A DNA stretch of 64,000 nucleotides from CAZWSX01 sp964636985 (GCA_964636985.1 CAZWSX010000012.1:1-64000), one strand, 5' to 3'. Positions 18,001 through 26,791 are shown, counted from the stretch's first letter. Translations and numbers: made by a program. Notes: a model not told the origin generated them from the letters alone.

Positions 18001-18120
18001 GGGGGATGGCCTAACGGTAAGGCAAAGACGCTTTAGGCTGAGGGCCGCAATTAAAAGGTTGATAGCGCACGCAAACTAAGAAACACGGCAACCGGAGTTC
18101 GCAAGATTCCGTTCGCCCCC
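18001..18120 (+). ncRNA. tRNA-like element 3 with inserted middle
   Basis: GGGGG (18001-18005) pairs with CCCCC (18116-18120) as a short acceptor. The D-arm GCC-TAACGGTAA-GGC (18009-18023) is canonical with the D-loop GG. A TTTAGGC heptamer (18032-18038) sits where an anticodon loop with TAG would be, but the flanks do not pair. The T-arm is CGGAG-TTCGCAAGA-TTCCG with a 9-nt loop. GGTTG (18057-18061) can pair with CAACC (18089-18093). The stretch AAAAGGTTGATAGCGCACGC resembles the corresponding part of element 2 (AACAGGTTGAAGTTATCACG), so the two are probably related by descent. Confidence 0.55.
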
Positions 18121-18153
18121 GCGATCGTGCTAGATCGTTGGGGGCACTTTTTT
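18115..18153 (+). terminator. Intrinsic terminator after the tRNA-like array
   Basis: GCCCCCGCGATC (18115-18126) pairs with GATCGTTGGGGGC (18133-18145, one bulged T), 12 bp with a 6-nt loop, then AC and six T (18148-18153). Its 5' arm is the same GCCCCC that closes the acceptor of tRNA-like element 3, so the two structures exclude one another. Confidence 0.8.
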
Positions 18154-18203
18154 GCGCGGTAGGATCGCGTTCATTTCTGAGCAAACAGTTCTCGAGCGGA
18201 CGG

Positions 18204-18731
18204 GTGGCAACTTTGGCAGCCTTCACACACGCGGAAATCAACGCCGACTGGCCGACCTGGAATCTGTTTCAGAACGGTGGTGTCGTTCTGTTTCGGCGTC
18301 ACGATCTGTTGCAGGCGGTGATCGAGCACCTGATCGCGGCGACGTATCGAGTTGTCGTGATCGACGGCAGCAAGTCGGCCAGCGTCGAAGATTTTTGCAT
18401 CGAGATCGTGAGTTCGCTCGGCATCCAACCATATCAAAACATGAATCTCAACGGTTTCAACGACTTTATCTCCCAGATCGAGTTCGACGGTGCGAAAGGC
18501 GTCGTCATCGCCCTGGTGAACTTTATGAAAATCTGGAGACAGGAACCAACATGGGCGCTTCGTGTCGCAGATATCTTAGCGGACAATCACCGCTTACACC
18601 TACTTACGGGCGATCGGCTGTTGACCCTGTTGCAGTGTGACGATCCCGATATGGATCAGGTAATGGGGCGACTCGGTGGTTACTTGCCGATGTGGAACTC
18701 AGCTGAATGGCTTCGAGCGAATCGAGAGTAG
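18204..18731 (+). CDS. Barstar-family (RNase inhibitor-like) protein
   Basis: A soluble protein of about 175 residues resembling barstar-related proteins: an N-terminal 'W-x-x-F-Q-N-G-G-V-V-L-F' segment, then 'YRVVVIDGSKSASVEDFCIEI', 'SSLGIQPYQNMNLNGFNDFIS' and 'KGVVIALVNFMKIW'. In barstar the equivalent helix and loop bind the active site of the secreted RNase barnase; many paralogues inhibit other toxins or have unknown partners. No RNase toxin gene was seen nearby. The start is uncertain: GTG 18204 is used, with TTG 18138 and TTG 18213 as alternatives and no strong RBS for any. It lies 50 nt beyond the terminator of the tRNA-like array. Confidence 0.72.
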   Translation: MATLAAFTHAEINADWPTWNLFQNGGVVLFRRHDLLQAVIEHLIAATYRVVVIDGSKSASVEDFCIEIVSSLGIQPYQNMNLNGFNDFISQIEFDGAKGVVIALVNFMKIWRQEPTWALRVADILADNHRLHLLTGDRLLTLLQCDDPDMDQVMGRLGGYLPMWNSAEWLRANRE

Positions 18732-18749
18732 ATCTTGCCAGACTCTTAG

Positions 18750-21083
18750 CTATCGTGCTGGAGCCGCCGCCGGCAGTCGCGGATGCTTCGCCCCCGGCTT
18801 TTCTAATTCGCCGGGCGCGCCAATCGACGCCAACCACTTCTCAACTAGTTCGACGCCTTCTTTGTCGACGACTTTCGACGCGATGTGGGGCATGCGGCCC
18901 AGGCCTTCGAGCTTCATGCGCTCCAAGATCATCGATCGCTGCGGACTGCCCGGGGCGATGATCTTTGGGTCGGTGAGTTTGAACGTCCCTTGCCCCGGCT
19001 TGGTGTCCACGGCTGCTGTGAGTGTGAGGGGGAACGAGGCGTGCAGTTCGAACTCGGCGTTGCCGCCGCCCCATTTGCGGTGGCAGTGGGCGCAGTTGGC
19101 GTGCAGGTACGAGCGGGCTCGCAGTTGCAGATCTTCCTTTGCGTTGTGGTAATCGGCGAGGCTCGGCAACTCGGCCGGCGGCTTGGGGAGCTTTTCTTGG
19201 AAGACGCCGAGCTTTTCCAGGACCGCGAGTTGGTTGGCGATTTTGCCGCCGTAGTCGTGGTCTTTGTTCATTTGCAGTGTCGTAACGCCAAGCGCGTATT
19301 TGGCGGCCATCGTGTGGCACAGGGCACATTCGGCGCGGCTGGGGAAGTGCCAGGTGACATCGCGCTTGCCGCCCTCGGCAGTTGCGTCCTTGATGGTTAG
19401 TTTTCGATCGAGACCTTCTGGCGCCAGCAAGTCGGCATCGGTTTGCGCGTCGTTCCACACGTAGGTGTAGCCGAACCAATACTGAGCACCGTATTCGTCG
19501 TCGTTGCCGGGCATCTTGCGGTACTGCAGGATCCGCGTTTCCAATCGCTTGGTACTGGCAGGATTCCCCTTTTCCATCTCCATCGCGAATGTCTTGACCA
19601 GCACCGTTCCATCGGGGAATCGCCAACCGAGATCGGGATAGTCGGGGCCGTGCGGGTAGATGACGCTGTCGAAGCCGATCTTCGAATCGCCTGGCAAGGC
19701 GAGGAATCGCTCTTTCTCGGCTCCGTCCGACCACAGGGCCGCGTTCACTGAATAGGGAATCAGCCCCGTGGCGGGCGTGTGGTCCTTCGTCGAAGCGAAC
19801 AATCCGGTTTCGCTCAGCTTCCGAGGAAACGGCTTGGTCGCAACCTGCGGTGGTGCTTTCACGATGCGACTGAATTGCCCGCTGGCGAAGTCGACCAGAT
19901 ACACCTCGCCGGCCGTGTCTTGCGCGAACTCGACAATGCGGATCTGCGTGTCGGCCAGTTGGCGATGTTCCAGGACGATTCCAGGGGTGGACGTTTTGTC
20001 GTCGTATTTGAACGACCAGAGTTTGCCGGTGTCGTAGTCGCCGTAGATGTAGGCTCCCTTGAGATCGGGCAAGCGATCGGATTCGTAGACGTAGCCTCCG
20101 GTGACGGAACGGAAGTCGCTGTGGGGATGCTCGACAATCGGTTTGACGAATTCGCCCGGACCTTTGGTTCGCTCGGGGCGGAAAGGATGTTGCCCTTCCA
20201 TCACGCTCCAGCCGTAGTTGCCGCCGCGCTGGATCAGGTACACCATTTCCCAGAGGTCCTGGCCCACTTCGCCGCCCCACATGCGGCCGCTCTTGTCGAA
20301 CGAATACTTCCACACCTGGCGATGACCGAACGACCAGATCTCGCCGCGGGCATTTGCTTTGCCGACGAAGGGGTTGTCCTTAGGGATGGCGTAGGCGCGG
20401 CCAGCATCTTTGTGATCGACGTCGATGCGCAGGATCGCGCCGAGCACGTCGCTGAGGTCTTGCCCCGTTTGCAGGCCGTCGGCGATTCCGCTGCCGTCGC
20501 CGGTGGCGATGTAGAGATATCCGCCGGGGCCGAAGCGGAGGCAGCCGCCGTTGTGCCCGCCCGAGGGCCACTCGAAGAGGACTTCCTCGCCTGCGGCATC
20601 AGCTTCGAGTTTTTTCGCTTTGGGGTCCTTCACTTTGAAGCGAGAGATGCGGCTCCCCTCGGGCTTGTCGACTTCGGTCATCGACATCACAAAGAACTGG
20701 CCGTTGGTGGCGAACTGCGGATGGAAGACGACGGCGTAAACCGTACGCTTCAGGTCGAGGATCTCGTCAACGACTTTCACATCGGGCTTGATTTCGAACG
20801 CGACGATCTTGCCGGGACGAGTTGCTACACCGAAGGAATTTCGCCCGGGGATCAAGCCGACACTCAAGGGCTCAAACAACTTCAGATTGGGGAACGCGTT
20901 CTCCGTGGTGTATGGATCGGGTGGCTCGGGCGAGCCGTGGATGTTATTGGTCGTCCAGAACTGCCGATGTTCGATGTCGAAGGCTTGCTTCTTCGTCCCT
21001 TTGTCGACCGCAAACGTGTTGGCCGTGAGAAGGCCAGTCGTGAATGCCACGGTCGCAACTATCGCTACACGAACGCACTGCAT
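18750..21083 (-). CDS. Secreted PQQ-type sugar (sorbosone) dehydrogenase fused to diheme cytochrome c
   Basis: A 777-residue exported protein with a signal peptide ('VAIVATVAFTTGLLTANTFA'). Residues about 50-400 form a glucose/sorbosone dehydrogenase beta-propeller ('GGHNGGCLRFGPGGYLYIATGDG', split here, plus 'DVLGAILRIDVD' and 'GGNYGWSVMEG'). The C-terminal third is cytochrome-like with two CxxCH heme motifs, CALCH (near residue 585) and CAHCH (near residue 664), as in the SO_2930-type diheme family. The arrangement suggests oxidation of a sugar in the periplasm with electrons passed to the attached hemes. PQQ dependence is assumed from family. It is convergent with the barstar-like gene, 18 nt apart. 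Confidence 0.9.
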   Translation of the reverse strand: MQCVRVAIVATVAFTTGLLTANTFAVDKGTKKQAFDIEHRQFWTTNNIHGSPEPPDPYTTENAFPNLKLFEPLSVGLIPGRNSFGVATRPGKIVAFEIKPDVKVVDEILDLKRTVYAVVFHPQFATNGQFFVMSMTEVDKPEGSRISRFKVKDPKAKKLEADAAGEEVLFEWPSGGHNGGCLRFGPGGYLYIATGDGSGIADGLQTGQDLSDVLGAILRIDVDHKDAGRAYAIPKDNPFVGKANARGEIWSFGHRQVWKYSFDKSGRMWGGEVGQDLWEMVYLIQRGGNYGWSVMEGQHPFRPERTKGPGEFVKPIVEHPHSDFRSVTGGYVYESDRLPDLKGAYIYGDYDTGKLWSFKYDDKTSTPGIVLEHRQLADTQIRIVEFAQDTAGEVYLVDFASGQFSRIVKAPPQVATKPFPRKLSETGLFASTKDHTPATGLIPYSVNAALWSDGAEKERFLALPGDSKIGFDSVIYPHGPDYPDLGWRFPDGTVLVKTFAMEMEKGNPASTKRLETRILQYRKMPGNDDEYGAQYWFGYTYVWNDAQTDADLLAPEGLDRKLTIKDATAEGGKRDVTWHFPSRAECALCHTMAAKYALGVTTLQMNKDHDYGGKIANQLAVLEKLGVFQEKLPKPPAELPSLADYHNAKEDLQLRARSYLHANCAHCHRKWGGGNAEFELHASFPLTLTAAVDTKPGQGTFKLTDPKIIAPGSPQRSMILERMKLEGLGRMPHIASKVVDKEGVELVEKWLASIGAPGELEKPGAKHPRLPAAAPAR

Positions 21084-21264
21084 ACGGCACCCCTGGAGCA
21101 GGACGAGGGCTTGGACATCGTTCGATTACGGGGAAACTCGACGGGTATTCTAGCTACCCGCAAAGTCAAAGTTTCCGTGTTTCCGGCTTTTGGCCCGATT
21201 CCCCGTAGCATAGAATCTCGTTGATGCGTTGTGAACTCGCCCGGTCGGACAATGGGAGAAAGTG

Positions 21265-22602
21265 ATGCTCCGAATCCAAAGCGAACGCTCGCGTAACCCG
21301 AGAACCAACCGGCGAACCTTTCTCAATGTCGGGACTCTCGCGTTTGGCGGTCTCACATTGGCCGATCTCTTTCGTTCCCGGGCGATGGCCGGCGAAAAGG
21401 CTTCGCGGCCCAAGTCAGCGATTCTGATTCACCTGAGCGGTGGGCCATCGCATCTCGACATGTACGACATGAAGCCCCTCGCGCCGGCCGAATACCGCGG
21501 GGAGTTTAGCCCGATCCCGACGAACGTTCCGGGGATCGAGATCTGCGAACTGATGCCGATGCAGGCGCAGATCGCAGACAAGTTCACCATCTTGCGAGGG
21601 GCTCAGATCGCGAATCTGCACACCGGTAACATGTTTTACAGCGGGTTTCCCTGGCAGGAGAACCCACGGGCCTTCGTCCCGGGCGAAGCCCGTCGTCCGG
21701 CCGTGGGTTCGATCGTCAGCAAGTTGCGGCCCGGAGCGAAAGAGATTCCTCCGTACGTGAGCATCGAGAACGCCTTCGATTGGGAACGCTCCTACTATGC
21801 CGGGCCGGAACACGAGCCTGTCCGCATTGGTGGTTCGAGCGCTCACGAGGCACTCGAAAACATGGGACGCCATCGTGATCTCACAACCGTCCGGATGGAC
21901 GACCGGCAAAGCCTGCTGCAAAACCTCGATGCCACGCGACGCGGACTCGATCTGGGAGCCGCCGCGCGGGGGTTCGATCGTTTTCAGCAGAAGGCGCTCG
22001 ACGTGGTGACTTCGTCCGCCGTCCGCGAGGCCTTCGATCTGGAGAAGGAACCCAAGGCCAGTCACGAGCGCTATGGCAACGGCGATTACCGCTACGGGCC
22101 ACACCCGGGACGATCGCTGCTGATGGCGCGGCGATTGATCGAGGCGGGCGTTTCCGTGGTCACGGTGGGCGTCCACAGCTGGGATACTCATGCGTCCAAT
22201 TTCACGCAGCTTCGTGGCATGTTGCCGGTGCTCGATAAAGCGTTGCACGCGCTAGTCGTCGATTTGAACGAGCGCGGGCTGCTCAGCGAAACCGTCATCG
22301 TCATGGGCGGCGAGTTTGGCCGGACGCCGCGGATTGGTGACTCGACGCCCGATGGGCGTGGTCACTGGCCTGATGCGGGCTTTTTGTGGGTTGCCGGCGC
22401 CGGCATTAAGACCGGTCAGATCCTCGGGGGAACGGATGCTCGCGGTGAAAAGACGACGAGCAATCCGATCGGCATGAAGAGTGTTCTAGCGGGCGTCTAT
22501 CGGATATTGGGCGTCGACCCGAATCAGAGCATTGTCGACCACAATGGCCGTCCGCAAATGATTTTGGACGAACCTGAACCGCTGGCGGGCCTCTTAGCTT
22601 AA
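21265..22602 (+). CDS. DUF1501 family Tat-exported protein
   Basis: A 445-residue protein of the DUF1501 family, abundant in planctomycetes. The N-terminus has the twin-arginine motif NRRTFLNVG before a hydrophobic core, so it is exported folded. Typical segments are 'LIHLSGGPSHLDMYDMKP', 'ICELMPMQAQIADKFTILRG', 'TVGVHSWDTHASNF' and 'VIVMGGEFGRTPRIG', which resemble the metal-site layout of alkaline phosphatase/sulfatase-fold enzymes. The exact activity is unknown. ATG 21265 with GGGAGA upstream was preferred to GTG 21262. The usual partner with DUF1549/DUF1553 cytochrome domains is missing here. Confidence 0.93.
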   Translation: MLRIQSERSRNPRTNRRTFLNVGTLAFGGLTLADLFRSRAMAGEKASRPKSAILIHLSGGPSHLDMYDMKPLAPAEYRGEFSPIPTNVPGIEICELMPMQAQIADKFTILRGAQIANLHTGNMFYSGFPWQENPRAFVPGEARRPAVGSIVSKLRPGAKEIPPYVSIENAFDWERSYYAGPEHEPVRIGGSSAHEALENMGRHRDLTTVRMDDRQSLLQNLDATRRGLDLGAAARGFDRFQQKALDVVTSSAVREAFDLEKEPKASHERYGNGDYRYGPHPGRSLLMARRLIEAGVSVVTVGVHSWDTHASNFTQLRGMLPVLDKALHALVVDLNERGLLSETVIVMGGEFGRTPRIGDSTPDGRGHWPDAGFLWVAGAGIKTGQILGGTDARGEKTTSNPIGMKSVLAGVYRILGVDPNQSIVDHNGRPQMILDEPEPLAGLLA

Positions 22603-22653
22603 TCAGCTAAGAGTTCACCCGTTGGTGCGTTATGCGATGGGGTCGCATTCGAT

Positions 22654-23841
22654 CTACGTGTAGGCCACGATCCACTCGACCATCTTCTTGCTCGCCTCTT
22701 CGTTGAGCGGATGTCCGGAGCGGTGATTGAACTGTCCTAGGCGCGGCACGTCGTCAGCGAGTGCGTAAATTTCGTGGGCTCGTTCGATGAGAGGCCAGCC
22801 GCGGTCGCCGTCGGCCGATTCGCCTGCGATGTTCAGGAAGGGGCGCGGGGCAGCCAGCGCGAGCAGTTCGTGGTGGTCGTGATCGAAGCCCTTCTCTTGG
22901 ATCGTTGCGCCGAGGTACCACGGGTCGTGCCAATTCGAAAAGCCGATCCCAAGTCCGCCTTCACTGGCCGTCGCGGCCGTGACACGAGGATCGAAGGCGG
23001 CTGCGTAGAGGGCTTCCTTCGCTCCAAGCGAATGACCCACGACCGCGATCCGTTTGGCATCGACATTCTCCATGGTCGCCAGAAGGTCAATCGCGACATA
23101 AGCGTCGTAGAGCATCTTGCCCATGCCATTGATGGTTCGCTTGCCATCAATGGGAGGCTGTTCCTTCAGCCATCGCTGTGCCTCTTCTTTGACGGCGATG
23201 CGGTGATTTTCGGGCCACAGATAGTTGCGCGGGCAAATGGTGACGAAGCCTTTGCGCGCCAAATGCAGGCCGAGCGCGCGTGGCCCATCGGCGGGGCCGT
23301 CCTTAGTGGCGAGGCCGGCTGGCTCGTCGATTGAATTGTCGACCGTGGGATGGAACACCACTGCGGCGGGGGCCTTCTTGTCCGGCGGCGTGTTGTCCGA
23401 CGTTATGGGGGACAACACATAGGCTTCGACCGGCCAACCTGGATGAGGCGAATAGCGGATCCGCTGGCGGACGATTCCGTCGTCCAGCTTGGTCGAGTCG
23501 AGCCATTCCACCTTGGGTAGTTCTCGCGGGATCGTAGGATTCAGCCCCAGGAAATGGAGCCAGAACTTTTGCAAGGCCAACCGGCGGGATTGCCAGGCGG
23601 CAAAGGTCTCGAAGCGATTCCCCGATTCGTCGACGGCCAGCGAAGCCAGACGCGGAGCACCGGCGGGAATCTCCTTGGGCGCATTGGTGACTTCGGCCAG
23701 CCAGGGCACATCTACCATGCGACGGTTTTCCCGAGCGGTTTCGTCCGCAAAAAGCTTTGGAACTTGCGTGGCCGCAGCCGTAGCAAGAGAGGTTGCCAGC
23801 CAGGTACGGCGCGACGATTGGTTTGGCTGGACGCTAGACAT
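22654..23841 (-). CDS. Exported alpha/beta-hydrolase (acyl/acetylxylan esterase-like)
   Basis: A 395-residue alpha/beta-hydrolase. The start has a Tat-like 'SSRRTWLATSLATAAATQVP' signal. The nucleophile elbow is GHSLG ('IAVVGHSLGAKEALYAAAFD'), and a late 'RSGHPLNEEA' supplies a probable catalytic His; an Asp lies in 'GESADGDRGWP'. The layout, with the nucleophile late in the chain and 'ICPRNYLWPENHR', fits the acetylxylan-esterase/dienelactone-hydrolase-like secreted esterases common in planctomycetes. It probably removes acyl groups from polysaccharides. Substrate is not determinable. It converges on the DUF1501 gene. Confidence 0.85.
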   Translation of the reverse strand: MSSVQPNQSSRRTWLATSLATAAATQVPKLFADETARENRRMVDVPWLAEVTNAPKEIPAGAPRLASLAVDESGNRFETFAAWQSRRLALQKFWLHFLGLNPTIPRELPKVEWLDSTKLDDGIVRQRIRYSPHPGWPVEAYVLSPITSDNTPPDKKAPAAVVFHPTVDNSIDEPAGLATKDGPADGPRALGLHLARKGFVTICPRNYLWPENHRIAVKEEAQRWLKEQPPIDGKRTINGMGKMLYDAYVAIDLLATMENVDAKRIAVVGHSLGAKEALYAAAFDPRVTAATASEGGLGIGFSNWHDPWYLGATIQEKGFDHDHHELLALAAPRPFLNIAGESADGDRGWPLIERAHEIYALADDVPRLGQFNHRSGHPLNEEASKKMVEWIVAYT

Positions 23842-24190
23842 TGCGCTGGCTCTCGTGAATGGTCGTTACGACGGGTAACCGCAGTAGGAATTGACATAAA
23901 TTGACAGAACGCGAGCAGCTACAGGAACGCCTCGATTCTGTGGGCAAATGATCCCCTTTCGCAAATGAAATTCAAATAAATTGACGACTTTTTGTTGAGG
24001 GGCTAGACTGATCGCTGCCAAACACGTTGGGTACAATGGTTTTCGTACGTCGTGAGCGATGGGATTGCGGCGAAGGATGTTGCTGCTCTGCTCCCCTTTC
24101 TCAAGACCGCCAAGCCAGCTTTTCTGACTCGCACCGGCCTTTACCGGGCGAGATGATTGGGCGTACTCCTCTTCCTTTTTGGGTAATGCC
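23842..24190. other. Divergent intergenic region with repeated TTGAC boxes
   Basis: No gene in 349 nt. AT-richer than its surroundings and contains TTGACA at 23891-23896 and 23901-23906 and TTGACG at 23981-23986, all in an A-rich context. Probably the promoter region of the DUF1559 gene and, on the other strand, of the esterase. Confidence 0.5.
23981..24009 (+). promoter_or_regulatory. Probable sigma-70 promoter of the DUF1559 gene
   Basis: TTGACG (23981-23986) and TAGACT (24004-24009) with a 17-nt spacer. It would give a leader of about 175 nt before ATG 24191. Confidence 0.45.
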
Positions 24191-25408
24191 ATGCGAGCCA
24201 TGAGACGTTCGGGTTTCACGTTGGTCGAGTTGCTGGTGGTCATCGCGATCATCGGGGTACTGGTGGGCTTGTTGTTGCCAGCTGTTCAGGCGGCTCGCGA
24301 AGCAGCACGCCGTTCGGAGTGCTCCAACAACATGAAGCAGCTGATCACGGCGCTGCACATGTATCACGATTCGGCGCAAACGTATCCGCCTAACGGGCTC
24401 AATACCGACCTGTACGACACCGGCGGGACCGTTTTCAGCGGATCAGGTGGGCCGTTCGTCGGACCGGGCGTGAGCTGGGTGGTGCGTTGCTTGCCGAACC
24501 TCGACAACAAGATTCTCTCCGACAAGATTGCTTGGGGACGACCCAAGAATGCGGAGCTTGGCGTGCCGGTGGCCGAGCGCTATGTCGACAGCGACGACAC
24601 GGGAAGCACTCCCATCAACGGATCGAAAAGGTTCCGGGAAATGCCCGCCGCCCAAAAGGTGATGAAGTGCCCTTCCGACACGATTTTGCGATACGGTAAT
24701 AACGGTTGGGAGCAAACAAGCTACTCGGCCTGCATGGGATCGCAGCGAATCGGCGGCGCCCAATGTGTGTACTACGATGCACCCAACTACACCGATCTGT
24801 TGGCCGCACAACAGGCGGGAGCCGGAAGTTCGCCTTTTGGTCACTGGGATGCCATGCCGGTCTCGTTCCCTCGCGGGGCTGCCCCTGGTGGCGACACCGC
24901 GACTTTCGTTGCGCAGTTTCCCGCGAATCACCCTATTCGGCTCTTGAGCCACAAAGCTTTGATTTCGGGGATGATGTCGAAGTCGACCCCACCCATTGGC
25001 AACGCCGACTGCCTCGACGGCCTGTCGCAAACCATTTTCCTGGGCGAAATTCTCGGCGACTGCTTGCCTACCTCGGCTGGACGCGGGTACTGGCACTGGG
25101 ATGGATGTGCAGCACACCTGACCACTGCCATTCCGATTGGCGAGCGATTTACCTGCCTCACGTTGGCTGGCCAAAACAACAGCGTCAAAGTGAGCCGCGG
25201 AAGCGGGCCGAGCGTCAAAACGGAAAACTGCCGCGACCCCAATATTGCCCCGTCGCTGGCATGGGGTATGAAGTCGAATCACTCAGGCGGTGGCGCCAAC
25301 GCCGCGTTTGTGGACGGCCACATCAGCTTTTTGAACCAAGCCATCAACTTCGACACCTACCAATCGTTGGGTGGTCGCTGGGACGGCACGACAGCCGGCC
25401 AGTATTAG
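24191..25408 (+). CDS. DUF1559 prepilin-like protein
   Basis: A 405-residue protein of the planctomycete DUF1559 family. The N-terminus is a type IV-pilin-like prepilin signal: short basic leader, G-F-T-L-V-E-L-L-V-V-I-A-I-I cleavage/methylation site and hydrophobic helix, continuing 'LLPAVQAAREAARRSECSNNMKQ'. The C-terminus carries the H-x9-DG-type motif 'NHSGGGANAAFVDGHISFL'. Such proteins are probably processed by a prepilin peptidase and assembled as pseudopilin-like or surface proteins; dozens occur per genome. ATG 24191 (or 24200) begins the leader; the TTG at 24179 is unlikely. A strong terminator follows at 25439. Confidence 0.95.
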   Translation: MRAMRRSGFTLVELLVVIAIIGVLVGLLLPAVQAAREAARRSECSNNMKQLITALHMYHDSAQTYPPNGLNTDLYDTGGTVFSGSGGPFVGPGVSWVVRCLPNLDNKILSDKIAWGRPKNAELGVPVAERYVDSDDTGSTPINGSKRFREMPAAQKVMKCPSDTILRYGNNGWEQTSYSACMGSQRIGGAQCVYYDAPNYTDLLAAQQAGAGSSPFGHWDAMPVSFPRGAAPGGDTATFVAQFPANHPIRLLSHKALISGMMSKSTPPIGNADCLDGLSQTIFLGEILGDCLPTSAGRGYWHWDGCAAHLTTAIPIGERFTCLTLAGQNNSVKVSRGSGPSVKTENCRDPNIAPSLAWGMKSNHSGGGANAAFVDGHISFLNQAINFDTYQSLGGRWDGTTAGQY

Positions 25409-25438
25409 TAGCGCGATTTAGCCTACGCAGTCACCGCG

Positions 25439-25480
25439 AACGGGCGTTGTCCAAGGTTGACAACGCCCGTTGGCTTTTCT
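25439..25480 (+). terminator. Intrinsic terminator after the DUF1559 gene
   Basis: AACGGGCGTTGTC (25439-25451) and GACAACGCCCGTT (25459-25471) form a perfect 13-bp stem with a 7-nt loop, followed by GGCTTTTCTT. Confidence 0.85.
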
Positions 25481-25690
25481 TGGTAGATGGATTGTCTTGC
25501 CGGTAGGTTTTCTTCCTGCTTCGTTTTCTTGGTGAGGCGAAGAATGCTTTCAAATTGCCATGTTTCGTGGCGAGCGACAGCGACGGCGCGTTGACGGCGC
25601 CGGTTGGACTATCGACAATCGCACCCAACGGCCGCACTTGCGGCTCGTTTTGTTTTTCGATTTCCTCTCATTTGTAGCGTCGGAACTGGC

Positions 25691-26791
25691 ATGTCGTCGA
25701 AATTGGTGCGTTGGGGTGTCTTGGGTGCCGCGAACATCTTTCGAAAGAATTGGGAGGGGATTCGCCGCAGCGGCAACGGGACCTTAGTCGCTGTCGCGAG
25801 CCGCGAACCCTCGCGCGCCGCGCAGTTTATCGAAGACTGTCAATCTCGCGTTCCGTTTGCGCCCGCTCCCAAGGCATGCACCTACGAAGAGTTGCTGGCC
25901 AATCCCAACATCGACGCTGTTTACATCCCGCTTCCCACGGGCGTTCGCAAGGAATGGGTGATCAAGGCGGCCAAGGCCAAGAAGCATGTTCTGTGCGAGA
26001 AGCCCTGCGCACCCAATAGCCACGATTTGGCGGAGATGATCGCCGCGTGTAGCGAGAACGGTGTCCAGTTCATGGACGGCGTCATGTTCATGCATAGTGA
26101 TCGTTTGCCGTTGTTGGCGCGGGTCCTTTCGGACGGAACGAGCGTCGGAAAAATCCGTCGCATGACGAGTGCCTTCAGCTTTCGCGCGGGCGAAGAATTC
26201 GTTTCACAAAACATCCGCGCGCAGCGGGATCTCGAACCGCTCGGCTGCCTGGGGGACCTAGGCTGGTACAACGTGCGGTTCTTTCTGTGGGCGATGCAAT
26301 ATCGAATGCCGAAGCGCGTGATGGGGCGGATGCTGGCGTCGCAGCCGGCCGGCGATGCCAAGGGCGTTCCCATGGAGTTCACGGGCGAGCTGTTCTTCGA
26401 CAACGACACCACGGCTTCGTTCTTCAGTTCGTTCCTGGCGCAAAATCAGCAGTGGGTAGTGCTCAGCGGAACGGAAGGTTTTGCTACCGTGCGCGACTTC
26501 GTGCTTCCGTTCTTTGGAGGCGAGGCCGCCTTTGAAGTGACGCAGCCGCAGTTCGAAGTGGATGGCTGCCAGTTCAACATGATTCCGCGCCATCAGCGTT
26601 ATGCTGCCTTTGAAACGAGCAACAACGCCAACAACTCGCAAGAAGTGAAGATGCTCCGTCGCTTTAGCGAAATTGTGCTTTCCGGCAAAATTGATTCACA
26701 TTGGCCGGAGATAGCATTGAAAACGCAGCAAGTCCTCGACGCGCTAGTCGAATCCGCTGCCAACGATGGAAAGCCTGTCAGCTTGCCGTAG
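25691..26791 (+). CDS. Gfo/Idh/MocA family oxidoreductase
   Basis: A 366-residue NAD(P)-dependent oxidoreductase. The N-terminal Rossmann fold opens with 'VRWGVLGAANIFRKNW', and 'HVLCEKPCAPNSHDL' holds the family's EKP motif with the catalytic Lys. 'LGDLGWYNVRFFLWAM' is the usual C-terminal-domain active-site segment. The family acts on sugars, inositols or related polyols and is greatly expanded in planctomycetes. ATG 25691 is used because it starts the Rossmann fold; the frame is open 29 codons upstream without similarity. No signal peptide, so it is cytoplasmic. Confidence 0.92.
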   Translation: MSSKLVRWGVLGAANIFRKNWEGIRRSGNGTLVAVASREPSRAAQFIEDCQSRVPFAPAPKACTYEELLANPNIDAVYIPLPTGVRKEWVIKAAKAKKHVLCEKPCAPNSHDLAEMIAACSENGVQFMDGVMFMHSDRLPLLARVLSDGTSVGKIRRMTSAFSFRAGEEFVSQNIRAQRDLEPLGCLGDLGWYNVRFFLWAMQYRMPKRVMGRMLASQPAGDAKGVPMEFTGELFFDNDTTASFFSSFLAQNQQWVVLSGTEGFATVRDFVLPFFGGEAAFEVTQPQFEVDGCQFNMIPRHQRYAAFETSNNANNSQEVKMLRRFSEIVLSGKIDSHWPEIALKTQQVLDALVESAANDGKPVSLP

